64,000 bases of DNA from Glossina fuscipes (lineage: Eukaryota > Arthropoda > Insecta > Diptera > Glossinidae): positions 371,435 through 435,434 of the forward strand of contig NW_024003803.1 in assembly GCF_014805625.2 (NCBI RefSeq). Direction: 5' to 3'. The translations under genes were made by a program, and so were the position numbers. The notes under the pieces are model-generated. The model searched no databases, was not told the origin of the DNA, and was given only the letters and a program-made list of their open reading frames with translations. Shown piece after piece: positions 1 to 11,214 of the stretch. Position 1 is the stretch's first letter. Every line of letters starts with the position of its first letter.

Positions 1-950
1 GTTCTACTTTACATTTATACCACGCCACATCAACTGTTCGCGGTAATAGATAGCTATCAAAAGTTAAAATAATCCTCCCTGTAGGAGAGCGTGTTTTTCC
101 GTCATCATTTAGTTTGGTTAATTTATATACTTCAGTCACTCCTTGAATGCCCATTTCGCGAACAATTTCATCTTCCGGCACATGCTTTAAGCAACGGGCA
201 TAAATTACGCCTCGAACCGAGTTAAGTTTCTCATGTAGTTTAGCTGAAATAGCACATAGATTAGCTAAAGAATTGGCCTTTATTAGTTTTTCGGTTGCGC
301 GCGGGTTCCCAGCGAGGACCAGTAAATTTCCATCGCGTAGAATCGAGATCGAGTCGATGTATGTTGTAATGCTATCTAGAGCTTTTTTTATAGCAAAAGG
401 GCTAATTTGGGAAATTGTTATTCGAGCATCGGTTGAAGAAATAACAATATATTTTTTATCAATAGGGATTATATCGCTGATCGGCAACACCGGAAAATCT
501 GATTTTTTACTTTTTTTTCTTTGGGGGGATGTATCACTTAATAGATAAAATCTATTCGGGTTTTTGTCTGGCGGCCCCGGGGCCATTATGCCTTATTGTT
601 GTCTATTTATTATTATTTTTGAAATAACCACTCACTTGAAAAGGTTTGGGAACTGTGCAAGAAGGTTGGGAACTATTAAAGAAAAGTGTCAAATGTTTTC
701 AATTTTTTTTTTTTTTTTTTTTTGTTTTTTTGTTTTCTATTTTTTATTATATATAGACGAAACAAAAGCACATACGCGATATCCGCGTTAACCAGTTTTA
801 GCAATAGCACTGAAAAGACCGAAGTTAAATACACAAAAACACCGAAACAATTGAAAAAACGCAGACGGATAGAAAACACGCACTACACTGAACACAAGTC
901 GACTCGTCTATGTGTATATCCATTTTAATTTATTAAACTCTGTTCAATCC
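1..950 (-). mobile_element. I-like non-LTR retrotransposon, 5' end (continues beyond the window)
   Basis: On the minus strand this holds an untranslated leader of about 300-360 nt followed by an open ORF1 that runs off the left edge. The leader has a CAGTGTAGTGCGTG stretch beginning at about 890 and could start there, since many I-group elements begin with CAGT; the true 5' end is not resolved and no target duplication was found. The ORF lacks stops over 195 codons, so this looks younger than most other elements in the window. A poly-T run of about 20 lies inside the leader near 703-723. The rest of ORF1 and all of ORF2 would lie to the left of position 1. Confidence 0.65.
2..586 (-). CDS. 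LINE ORF1 (gag-like nucleic-acid-binding protein), partial
   Basis: The reading frame starts at an ATG at 584-586 (MAPGPPDKNPNRFYLLSDT) and stays open to the window edge. After a basic lead (KKSKKSD) comes an alpha/beta region containing GNLLVLAGNPRATEKL and then YARCLKHVPEDEIV, followed by GRIILTFDSYLLPRTVDVAW and WYKCKVE. This order, an RRM-like fold followed by the 'LTF..LP..V.VAWYK' segment, is the usual layout of ORF1 proteins of I/LOA-group LINEs just before the CCHC zinc knuckles, which would fall outside the window. Such proteins coat the element RNA and carry it to the target. No frameshift or stop is seen. Host origin is unlikely given this pattern. Family assignment rests on motif recall, not on a search. 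Confidence 0.72.
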   Translation of the reverse strand, partial: MAPGPPDKNPNRFYLLSDTSPQRKKSKKSDFPVLPISDIIPIDKKYIVISSTDARITISQISPFAIKKALDSITTYIDSISILRDGNLLVLAGNPRATEKLIKANSLANLCAISAKLHEKLNSVRGVIYARCLKHVPEDEIVREMGIQGVTEVYKLTKLNDDGKTRSPTGRIILTFDSYLLPRTVDVAWYKCKVE

Positions 951-3104
951 ATTTTTTAATTTTTTCTCCAGTTTTTTTTTTTTAATTTGTTATGAATACT
1001 GTTTATATAAATTTCAAGTGGCTTGTTTTGCGTTGTATCGACCAATGTCATATAAGAAACTTTACATGATTTTGTGTAACACAAGTGTTTGTAAATTTTA
1101 TCATTTTAACGGGAAGGTAAGAGCTCTTTTTTCATTGCATTAAATTTTGTATCTTCCTTTTAAAATTACTATCGCCCAGTCTATTGTTGAGTAAGGCTTA
1201 GAGTGTACTTTATTAAATGTCACTCACATGGCTCTTTGAAACCGTTTCTACAAGGCGTAAATCTCCAAGACTGCAAAGGATAACCTGAACCATTTACTCA
1301 ATTACACTATAAATATTATATACCTTAGATTTTTACATTACCAAATATATGTACATACATTAACTACGTAATAATTAAGAAGCCTGGAATGTGGAAGAAA
1401 ATGACTAATTCCATCTTTTCTCGCTATATAAAGTCGATATTGGCGAGCGTGCGATCTAGGTTATTCGATAACCTTGAAATCCAATAAATAAATTTACAAA
1501 ATATATAGGCAATAAATAAATAAATAATTTAAATTATTTTTTTGTGTTTTTTGCGAAGTTAAACTTTTAAATGTACTTACTTTCTTTAGTTTGTATGTAT
1601 TTAAATAAATTAAAACAGTTTATTTGCATTATTTTTTTACCTATTTCATTGTTTTTTTTCTTGCCTTTCTTTTCATTTATTTGCGTTCGAATTGTTATTT
1701 AGACACTAATCACAAATATTCCGTTATGTCTCGATCGAAACAGTGTTCTCGATCTGACACCAGTCGAGTTGTACGATACTATCCAGCATAACTCCCGAAC
1801 TTCCGAGAATTATAAGTCGCTTCCTGGTTTGATGTGACTTATGATGTGATTGAACTTATATCAATTTTTCATTGACTTTACTTATGTAAAATCATAAAAT
1901 TTGTTAAAGAATCAAACATGAATAACGTAGGATTAGATCAAATCATAAATATAGGAATTAATTCCCACAAGAACTGGTAAACGTATACAACCAATTCGGT
2001 ATGTAAAATAACAGGCATTATCAAGGGCATTTGCACGATTGAGATAATCCAGTGTTCAAGCAACTTCTATGGACATTTACGGCGAACATGTTCTAAAAGC
2101 TTCGCTCATCACATAAATAGAAATACTAAATTTCTATTAAACTTATTTTAGTTCATTTTCTTGTCAACCACCGGGTTATGTATTAATCGATCCTAGCTTA
2201 AAAAACGGGCAATCAATATTAGTTTAATACGACAAACGAAAGATGTATCCTTATAAAGCACTACTCTATATCCAGTTGGCTCTGAGTTACATATCAACTA
2301 TTTCTATGTCCGTTTTTATATCATTATTAAGTTCTTAATTCTTTCTAATGAATTATTTGGTGGTTTAACATTTTTCATTCCTCTAATAATTTAAATTTAT
2401 TAAATCATTATAAACAATTAATTTAACTTAGATGTAGATAACAATTGCTGATGGTTTTTTATCTTAATATTTACGTACAATAGCCCTACATTTTTAGGTT
2501 TCTTGTGGCAATTAATTGTTAGAACCAGGCGAGTGAGTTTTCTTGTTGTATTCTACTAGTTAGCTTTAGAAGTAATTACTGTGATTTTAAAACAGTGTTC
2601 ATTTTAGGTGTTTGGTCTATGAATCCAGATGTTTGCTACCTAACTTTTTGGTTTATGTATGTGGATGTGGATTCACGAGGATTATGGTTCAGCTATAAAA
2701 TAAAGTTTTTTACTATAACATTTCTATTCCGTCAGTCAGTCATTTTGAGATTAGATTTCAAACATAATTGTATTACAGACCCTCTTACGATTAATTTGTC
2801 AATGCTTTCTCTCCCATTTTTTTGTATTATTTTTCAATTTACATTTAATTTATAATATTACGACTATCGGCAACACCTCATAACTGTTATTGCTTTTCAC
2901 ACATCTCTGTAAACTGTAGTATGAAGTATGCATCGGAAACTTTATGCAATATGCGTATTTGAAGAAATATGGTCGTCAAAAAGAAAAATGTCCCCTTTAA
3001 TTAAAATCTATAGCGTGAGAAATGAAATTTCAAACTTTGTATAACTTTTGTTGGAATTACAGATAAAATAAGAACGCGGTAATTCCAGTGTAAGCAAACA
3101 TATT
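951..3104. other. AT-rich stretch without a recognisable gene
   Basis: No gene or element is recognised. It contains a TATA-like TATATAAAG at 1425-1433 and, 25 bp downstream, a perfect 7-bp inverted repeat AGGTTAT-TCG-ATAACCT at 1458-1474. There is no coding frame behind either, so I do not call a promoter. Confidence 0.5.
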
Positions 3105-3260
3105 CTTAATCAAATTAATTTTTTAGTCAATCTGGACTTGCATGCCGGAAACGATAATCGCAGACTTGAAAATGTCATGTACAAAGTCATCGTAGATAGA
3201 AATGAATTGGTGCGCCACATCAATCAGTTACAGCAATGTTGGAAGAAAGAAAATGTGTGA
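3105..3260 (+). other. short unassigned open frame behind an acceptor-like AG
   Basis: A frame with protein-like composition runs from about 3126 to a TGA at 3258-3260 and includes LENVMYKVIVDRNELV and HINQLQQCWKKEN. It is immediately preceded by a T-rich tract and TAG, which resembles a 3' splice site. I cannot assign it to a family. It may be the end of a transposase or a small exon on the plus strand, inside or downstream of the large minus-strand gene. No partner exon was found. Confidence 0.25.
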
Positions 3261-3394
3261 AAGTAACAGAACTAAAAGAATAGAGATGTTTATTGAACTT
3301 TGTATCTATTAGAAGCGTGTTTTTTTGTGCTGGACACCACGTATATCCATCACCTTTTTGTAGAAAAAGGTAAAAAAATCAATTTTCAACACCC

Positions 3395-3800
3395 TGGGTT
3401 ATAGGGTGGGCACGACAGATTTTTTGTGTTGTTTTACGCATGCTCTAGAACGCTTACTGATATATTTCTCGTTATATCTGTTTTATCATATGAGAAATAA
3501 GAAACAAACCCATTTTTTTCCTTTTCAGCTTATGTTGCACTGTGAGTCTCCTTTGAGGGATTTCGCTTCCAATTTTTCTGCCACATTTGTAGCCAATAGA
3601 TCAAATTAGCGATCAGGACAGGACACCACACAGGTGAACACAGAGATAGACGGACAAATGAAGTTATTTAAATAAGTTCAGAATGTGGTACTGATCTGAA
3701 AACATATACTTTACAGCGCTAGTGAAACGTCTATTTTGCAAACGCTTCGACAAAACGAACATATGCCGATCCTTCGGTATAAAAATGCTAGACTGCTTCA
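3395..3800 (-). repeat. degenerate copy of dispersed repeat family
   Basis: On the minus strand this carries a decayed version of the core shared with the copies near 5.4 kb and 43.0 kb: an A-rich '..TTGGCAGAAA..TTGGAAG' style segment (plus-strand TTTCTGCCACATTTGT near 3575), followed downstream on the plus strand by the CGCTTCGACAAAACGAACATA and CGATCCTTCGGTAT-like end. Heavily diverged, non-coding. Confidence 0.45.
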
Positions 3801-5030
3801 AACATATACCAAGTTTGTGTAATAGCTTTGCTGAAAATTTTTAAAAGCAGTGGTTTTTGTGGGAAAATGACAACCTGAGTTGGTTAAAATTAAAATTTTT
3901 TTTTTTTAAACACAGAACTATGAATTGAAGATTCGAATGCATATTTTTGAAATGATAAGCAAGCAGAGTTTCAATATTTCTTAAAAATGATCTACCAAAT
4001 AACCTAAATCTAGATAATTATTCAGTTTGTAATATCGTAAGCTTTGATTAATTACACTCACAAGTACACTTAAACCTATCTACATGCACAATTTTCCATT
4101 ATTCAAAAAGTTACCACAAGTAATTCCTGAATACGTAAAGTGGAAAAGGATGTGTTATATGGACGCACATACGTCTCAAAGATATGAGGCATCTCTATAA
4201 AATAGTTTCTGTACAAGAATCAAAAAACAATTGGATTTTATTTAATATTTCATATAAAAAAACGTGTAAGCATCTAAGCATGTGCTCATTTAATTCTGAA
4301 TTTCAATTTGGGCTTTATGAATTTCAAGAAGATTTGTGATTGTCAATGGATCTTTGTAATTTGAATGGAGAACTTATGATTGTCAACAGACCACCTTCAG
4401 CTTTTAATTCACTGTTTTTGACTGTCAGATCATGCACATTTTCGATAATGTGCAATTTTAATCTCCTAGCTCAATTTCTGTAAAATGTGCGAAAATTATT
4501 CAAGCACACAAGACAAATATTGCTGAAAACACAAAACTAAAAAGATTGACGTTCCAACTCACAAAGAAGAGCTTTTAAGGTGGGTGGTATATTTTAAAAA
4601 GGAACAAATGGTAAATCTTTTTATTTTCCTGATTACAGCTTTAAGTAATAATTTTTAAGTGCGATTTTTCGAAAATAGAAGGTTTTTAGAAAATGTATTA
4701 GATATATGAGATACACCAAATGCGACGTGAACCAAATAACAGGCTTAACATACATTCTTAAACCTATCTTTTCTAAACAGTACTCTCTTGCAGCAATATT
4801 CTCCGTACTTTAAAATGCATAAGCTACTAATTTCAATAGTTGCCTTCAAAAAGCGCTTTAGATTAAAATTTTATGAAAATTTGCATATAAAAATGTGCGA
4901 CTAATTAAAATAAGTGCCATGTGTGTCTACCGACAATTGTGAATGTCAACTGAAACCTTCTTATGTTCAATTACAGTGGGACTAATATATTCTGAGAATG
5001 TTTTTTTGGTTTCACCTTGTTTGTGTTTGG
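3801..5030. other. no feature recognised
   Basis: AT-rich sequence with no coding frame, RNA gene or element that I recognise. Confidence 0.5.
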
Positions 5031-5745
5031 GCAGACGAACGGATGGACAGATGCACAAAGGAAAAGACGAACGTACTTAGGTGTAATCCGATTGCGAAAC
5101 TAGCCTAGAATTTATATATTTTTTTTGGGGTTTTTAAAGCATGCTTTTGATGGCTATAAAAGTATTGAAAAAATTTGTAACTTTGATACACTGTAATATT
5201 GGGTAGGCGTAGTAAATTTTTCCCAGCTTTGCACAGGTACTACAGTATCGTCTACACAACATGCATTGAAATTTTTGCAGATTTACCAGCTATTGTTTAC
5301 AAGCAATAAACAATTTGTTCGTGCTTTGGAAAAACAGAGATGTTCTCAGTTTACGTGACACTGTAAACGTGCCCTTCAAACGATTTGACCAATTCTCAAT
5401 ACCACCCTGCGCAGAAGAACTTCCAACGTTTCTGCCAAATTTGAAATCGATAGCTTCATTTTTGCGCCCACGCGAATGTTTACAGCAGACATTAAATGGA
5501 GGGACACACACACATGCTTAAATCGATACAGAATTTGATGGGGATGAAGAATACATACACTTTCCCACTCTGTCGCTTCCTTCTGGGCGCTGTAAACATT
5601 TTGACGTCATTCTTCGGTGATGTGTATAAAAATTGAACATGAGGTGCAAGAGGGAGGTTCTTTCCAAAAAAACCAGCTTGATGGTGACAACACCCGAGAA
5701 TACCCATCAGAGACTTAACCTTTCCCAACTAATCCGAGAAACCAA
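5031..5745. repeat. dispersed repeat copy with a minus-strand core
   Basis: The first half (about 5031-5300) resembles the unit near 42.7-42.9 kb and 50.7-50.9 kb, with an 'AAAGTATTGAAAAAA' stretch and a following 'TAATATTGGGTAGGCGTAG'. The second half, read on the minus strand, has GCGCAAAAATGAAGCTATCG, then TTTGGCAGAAACGTTGGAAG and a TGCGCAGG motif, the shared core of this family. The outer end carries ATTTTGACGTCATTCTTCGG. The layout matches the copy at 42.44-43.26 kb. Non-coding; probably non-autonomous mobile DNA. Confidence 0.55.
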
Positions 5746-6625
5746 TGAAAACCAATGGATAGCTCCTCCCACCTCCTTGCTAAAAAAACAGAAAATTTAA
5801 TTGTGCCGGTGCCGAATCAGCCAACTCATGCGAGCAAGTATAAATGATCCGTTGTTGCTACACCAAAAGGTCAATCTCGAAATGGAAGACACACGGGAAG
5901 TCGGCTAAAAAGAAATTCATCTAAATTTCGTCAGTACTAAAATATGAAAGTCCAAAATACTCATGACAAGAAGGCAATGTCAAGATATCTACTGCAAAAG
6001 AGAGAAAAAAACTCAGAAAAAAAAACTGCAAAAAACCAGCCGAACGAAAATGGTGGCTATATCAACGGCATAAAATATGGAGGACTCATGGTAAATCGTA
6101 GGGAAAGCTACGAAACGTTAAAGTAAGAAAAAGACTATTGCGCAAAACAAAAGCAATCTTTATTGAAAAAAATAGAAATTTCGACTACAGTGATGGAATA
6201 AATTAGAGGCGATAGTGCCGAAGACACGAAACCGTGAAATGTTCATAGAGCGGGGCAAACATACTTTTAGAAATATCTTTACATATGTCTTCGATTTTTA
6301 AAAGCAAATAAACGAATTTTCTGCTATCTGTTATATATGAGACTCAGCAGCATCTCAGAATAACAAAAGTCTGATTCGTTAGTACAAACGTGGCGACATT
6401 ATCCGCTCTGCTAATATTATGCATACTCATTCTTCGAATATTTATTATGGAACTAGAAAATATCTCATATCGATTCCTAAGAAGCAATTATCTTTAAAGA
6501 ATGCATTTGCATGCGTAGATTAACACAATATAACAAGGGCGCAAAGACGTCACGAAAACTGTGAATACATTGTGATCGTTCGTATTAATATTAATAAAGG
6601 ACGAAGTGAAAAAAACGAAAAGCAC
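5746..6625. other. no gene recognised; one short plus-strand frame
   Basis: A 60-codon frame at 5944-6126 (plus strand, MKVQNTHDKKAMSRYL at its start, lysine-rich) has an ATG in an A-rich context. Nothing supports it as a gene: no family resemblance, no splice partner, and composition typical of A-rich intergenic DNA. Confidence 0.4.
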
Positions 6626-6630
6626 ACATA

Positions 6631-6636
6631 TTTATT
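6631..6636 (-). terminator. candidate polyadenylation signal of the large minus-strand gene
   Basis: AATAAA on the minus strand, about 137 nt past the stop codon at 6773-6775. It is the first such hexamer after the stop and would give a short 3' UTR. Other A/T-rich hexamers lie further on, so the actual cleavage site is uncertain. Confidence 0.45.
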
Positions 6637-6772
6637 TATGTAAATTGTCGATCTAAGAAAACTTTGTTCCGAAATTGTTTAAAAATTGTACCAATTAAGA
6701 TGCTGATGGGAGAGGAATTGAGTAGGATTGACTGTGTATCTTGTTAAATCATAATAAAATAATACCGGTCAA

Positions 6773-7130
6773 TTAATCTATATTATGTCTATAGCGTCTT
6801 AAGCGCGCGCTATTTTCCAATTTTGGAGCGCCAGGTGGTGGCGTAATATCATTACGTATCATTGGACTATCCATTTGATTAAAATCCTGCACTAAATTTA
6901 GCAGCAAAACGTCCTTTTCAGTACGTTTGCCTTGCAGTTGTTCATTATCTTCAAATAAAGCAGGAGCTGTGGAAGTAGCCGCTTGTTCAGTGTCGGCGAT
7001 TCTTAATGGAGCACTTGTTGCTTCAACGCTTATAACACCACCACTGCCACCACTTACATGCTGGTCTTCGCTGTTATCTGTTGAACCATCTTCAAATTGT
7101 CCCAAGAACATTGTGGGTACTCCTCGAATT
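6773..7130 (-). CDS. terminal coding exon 7 of an unnamed large gene
   Basis: Last exon, 358 nt. It opens after a TTTTTATGCAG acceptor; its first base completes an Arg codon started by the previous exon (CG|A), then reads IRGVPTMFLGQFEDG. The middle is acidic and Ser/Gly-rich (DNSEDQHVSGGSGG), followed by a better-ordered tail KDVLLLNLVQDFNQMD, a Pro turn ITPPPGAPK and a basic end ARLRRYRHNID before TAA. The LLLNLVQDF segment could be a short amphipathic helix or docking motif; that is inference. I do not recognise the protein. An upstream in-frame ATG in the intron could also give a 124-codon reading, but the splice phase fit argues for the exon start used here. Confidence 0.78.
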
Positions 7131-7291
7131 CTGCATAAAAAGAACATTGTAGTTACTCTATCGGATCTTATAATAAAACAATAAGAAGATCACTGAGCTC
7201 CGGTTTGTTTAAAACCCGGCAAAGACCTCAAGATCGACAGTGATCAACTCTTCAACCTTATATGACAAAAAATAAAAATTAAATATCTTAC

Positions 7292-7388
7292 CGACTAGAA
7301 TTTTTTGAATAGGGCCGTGAAAACCTTAAGTTTGGCTGTGCTGGATCTGCTGTATATTTATCCGCGGGATCACGCCGCCGTCTTAAAG
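7292..7388 (-). CDS. coding exon 6 of the unnamed large gene
   Basis: A 97-nt exon between acceptor TTCTATGCAG and donor GTAAGATA. It encodes ALRRRRDPADKYTADPAQ, then PNLRFSRPYSKNSSR. The first Ala codon is completed by the G left over from exon 5 (G|CT) and the last Arg by exon 7, so both junctions are phase-consistent over a 16.6-kb and a 161-nt intron. The four-arginine cluster is a potential nuclear-localisation or kinase-recognition segment (inference). It looks like the most ordered, charged part of the C-terminal third. A minus-strand ATG just upstream (MKSFKFY) spans the acceptor and is probably fortuitous. Confidence 0.75.
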
Positions 7389-7864
7389 CTGCATAGAATT
7401 TGAACGACTTCATTTATAATACATTTCAACAGAATCAACTTAAAATCAATTCGCTTTCATTTCTTAAATAATTGTTTATTAAAGCAAAGCAAAAAAAAAT
7501 GTTTACAAAAATAAAAACAAACCCATTGTGTAAATAAAAAGTGCCATTTATCTAAGCTTCGCTATTGTTCTTTCTTAGAAATTACATCCAAATGTTCCAA
7601 AGTTATGTAATGAATGCATCATTCTTGATTGGGAATCCTTGAAAATAATTTACACATAGGTACCTAAATAGCGTTCAATGGTGGTGAACGTTCGAGATAG
7701 TTAAAGACTGTCAAAAATTGACAAAATTATCGCTCAAGCTCTGTGTGAATCGGTGAATACGTCAAGCAGAAGGTTGACCGCAGATTTAATGTTTACCCAA
7801 GATGGAAGAAAAACATCAAGTCACCAGCCGATATATATAACGACAAAATTGCATGATTCGATTT

Positions 7865-8005
7865 GTTACGCCATCTGCCATATTCGCCACTTCCCACTTC
7901 CAACGACTGTTATCTGCTGATGAACGTCAAGAGCATATTCCAGGGAAAGGGATTTGGATCAAACGATGAAGTCATTGTGGAAACTGAAGTGTGTTCCGGT
8001 TCGTT
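7865..8005 (+). pseudogene. mariner transposase C-terminal fragment
   Basis: On the plus strand the frame reads LLRHLPYSPLPTSNDCYLL and then KSIFQGKGFGSNDEVIVETE. This matches the mariner layout 'HPPYSPDLAPSDY.LF' followed by 'L.GK.F.SNEEVI.ETEAYF'. The catalytic-loop segment is shortened by a residue and altered, and sequence after ETE no longer matches, so it is a broken remnant. No inverted terminal repeat was identified. The family call is from motif order only. Confidence 0.6.
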
Positions 8006-8169
8006 CATTCCTTAAATGTAAAAATTTGAATAGATCTTCTGAAATTCTTCTTTTGCAGACGCCACCAAAAATGCGCCCACAAGAGCTAAAAAACTGAAAC
8101 AATTTAAGAAAAACCTGGTCATTTTCAAATATTTTCACCCTCAACCTGTGGTCTGTAGACGAAACCAAT

Positions 8170-11100
8170 ATAAAATTGCTTAAACCACTGCTTGAAGCTG
8201 GCTTTAAATAAATTATTTAAGAGATAAGCGAAGACGTTATAGAAAGTCACGGCCCACCATTAAATGCCTTATACCACTTATGTACATACATATGACGGCT
8301 TTCTGAATTGATCGGTACAATAGAAAGTGCGTCTACGTCAAGACTTCATCCGCATAAACTTAATATATTCTTACATCAAAAGTGGTGTAGGATATAAAAA
8401 CCGAAAGAGTATATTAATTATTTTAAAGACAGTTAGCAAGAACACAACTCTTTTTTGTGAAGGAAGATTTCACAAGAAAGAAAAAGCAGAGCAAGAAGAA
8501 ATTTTAGCATTTGAATTAAAAGTAGTAATAACAACTGTTACTGTTGCATGTCCGTAATATATTCTTTAAAGACACACAATGGAATAAATAACTTTAAAAA
8601 GTAATTGAAATATAGTGCTGAAATTCGGCAGGTGTATTTAATTTTAAACCAATATTACAAAAGTTAATACCAAAAATTTTTTTGTACTTTGCGTGGTTTA
8701 CCCCTTTGAAGTGGGTCCCGAAACTAAGTAGGAGGTTGACCTACATTCATCGCATTTTTTGAAACTTGCACTAATCAACGACTACATCTCCCGTTTCCGA
8801 ACGCAAACGCGGCGTAAATTGTCACATTGACGCGCTCTAGTTATTAACAAACGAAAACTTTTTATAATAATTTATGACCAAATGCATTTCCTCATGCAGT
8901 ACAGTACTCTTTTCCGGAAGATCGGACTTTTATTTACCATTCAAGGGAAACCATACGGTAGTGGTAGCGATACGAGGGAGGATTGGTATGAATTCCGTCC
9001 GAAAAAGTTGTGTCGCTGCTGTCGTTGCGTTAACATGGTGATGTGAGAAAACAAAATAAACAACGAATCAAACACTAAACGGAGAGACAAGGCAAGAAGA
9101 ACGAATAAGAAGAAGAATTTTGTAGGTTAACCAAGTGAAACGGCAAAAACGCGAGAATCGATAGAATGTCAATGACTGCATAACTATAACTGAATGCGGA
9201 ATATAAAAGACTCTTATGTAGGGATGTATGAAGATATGGAACAGAACCACACCCATTAAGGTAAACCTATATGATTGGGAAAAAAACTCCAAATGTCAGT
9301 CTAATTCAATGTATATAATGTAAATTCTCAGTGTTTAAAGACCATATGATCGGAAGATCGATATAAAAAGTATAGTCAAGTAAGATAGCGTTCCGTATGG
9401 AAGGCGCAATAATACGTATGGAAATGGGTAATACTGGTCGAAGCATAGATTTTACATGTTTTGAATTCAAAGGGTGTTACCCTAGGGAGAGTTCTGTTAA
9501 ATCAATATGAGTAAAGATAATATATGTGTTGATATAAAATAAACGGTTAAAATCGGTTTAAAGAGAAGAAAGTGTAGAATTCAGTTGGCAGATTGTTGTG
9601 AATCGTCCCTCTCAGAATGGCAATTCTCGCAAGAATAACTATTCTTACATAGGACGTCGTGGACTATGCTAAGATTCTACTTCTAAATTGGGGAGATTTA
9701 ACATGCAAAACATCAAAAATTAACAATTTTTAAACCCAGGAAAAGCGTGATAGGTAAAGTTTCTGCAAAATCTGTTATATTTGAAGGTGCCTACGGCGTG
9801 TTGCCTAAACTTGACTTCACTTTGTCGAAATTCAATTTAACCGCTTTGAACCTTGATACCTAGGGAATAACGCATACGCTTGACGCTCTCTGTTCTTATC
9901 CAAACATACCTTGCATATGTTGGATATTTACTAATAATTGTTTTCTTTGATTCACATTTTAAACAAATTTTTCATGGTTTGCGCTTTATTACAATGTATA
10001 TTAGAAAGACGAGGAATTTATTATTAGATGAAAAGTTAATGCTATTATAAAATCTCCATCAACAAAAGCCTCTATGTCTCATTCAAAAGCAATGTGGACA
10101 CCATGGAAAGGTGCTGATCAAATTTTTTCTCTATTGGATACGAACTAAACTTTTCTTGACAGATAGAACTAAACGGCTTGTTAACGGAAGACTCGAGTTT
10201 TCATTTCATTTAATCTTGAAAAATCGTCAGGAGCTATGTTGCAAAATTCAGCGGAATGTACAATCTTGGTAGTAAATTGACTACCCTTAATTTCAATGAC
10301 GACATTAATGTAAGCGAATCTAGACTCGACTATGTTTGTTAAGCGCGAAAATTTTGCTCAACATTCCATAAGACAAAAAGCATTGACAGAAACTCGTAAA
10401 TATCGAAAGGAATTCCCTTTAGTGGCAGTTTGCACATATCGTTTGGATGCACGGCGATTCTACCGTACGCTTTAGGAACCTATATGGCTATGTTTTTGCA
10501 TGATTATTGCTGAGAGAGACGTTATAAATTTGACAGAAATCATCAACGAGATTTTAAGATAAGATTTTCATGGGGATATTAGACAAGTCTCTGCACTAAC
10601 CAAACGTACGTTTTGTAGGTCAAACAAGACATCAAAACGACGTAAATATCTAAAAATATAATGCACTTGTGACGTCAGTCATTAGAATCAGACATGAAAA
10701 ACATCTGCGAAGCACACGCTCTTTGCATCGGACCACCCGTAGGTGAAAAAATGTTCTTTGGAGGATACAAATTGTACAGAATGATGGGTGCGTTAGAGTC
10801 GGTGTCAACACCATGCAAGAACCATGTTTGCGTGGTTGAACACATTCAATAGATATTTGACGAAGCTTACCGTGGTACAAACATCAAAATGATGATGTCT
10901 CGAACGTAGTTTTGAGCGACTTTTGTTTTCGAGCTTTCCAAATTTCTTGTACGGAGCCCTTTTTGTCCAAAAATGCGATTCAAAGAAGAAAGGAAAATTG
11001 TCTGACGGCATGTCCAACGGCATGTCTAACTGAACTATAATGGTCTCATCTTGTTGTCGGATTACTGAAAATATGGGTAGAATGTTTTCTGTTCTGTTAT

Positions 11101-11200
11101 TTCTTTGCCAAATGTAACGAATGTATAACGTCATCGTTTATTTGTCCTGAGAAAGTGAGGAGGTATCTGCTTACTTAAAATTGAACCACCCAAAAGCCGT
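8170..11200. other. intronic sequence with unassigned open frames
   Basis: No gene is recognised. A relatively GC-rich patch at about 8740-9060 stands out from its surroundings. A minus-strand frame at 10805-11134 reads protein-like (MPSDNFPFFFESHFWTKRA, KLENKSRSKLRSRHHHF) and overlaps another at 10650-10880; neither matches a family I know. They may be the remains of an older element. Confidence 0.35.
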
Positions 11201-11214
11201 TTAAGCCAAAGGGC

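Noticed and set aside
564..928. Overlapping frames on both strands around the poly-T tract near 703-723
   Set aside because: They arise from homopolymer translation (runs of Phe or Lys) and lie in the leader of the I-like LINE.
1425..1474. TATA-like box and inverted repeat as a promoter
   Set aside because: No initiator with downstream coding sequence was found; such motifs are expected by chance in AT-rich DNA.
1795..1822. Heat-shock-element-like GAA/TTC units
   Set aside because: Spacing does not match the alternating 5-bp units and no gene is adjacent.
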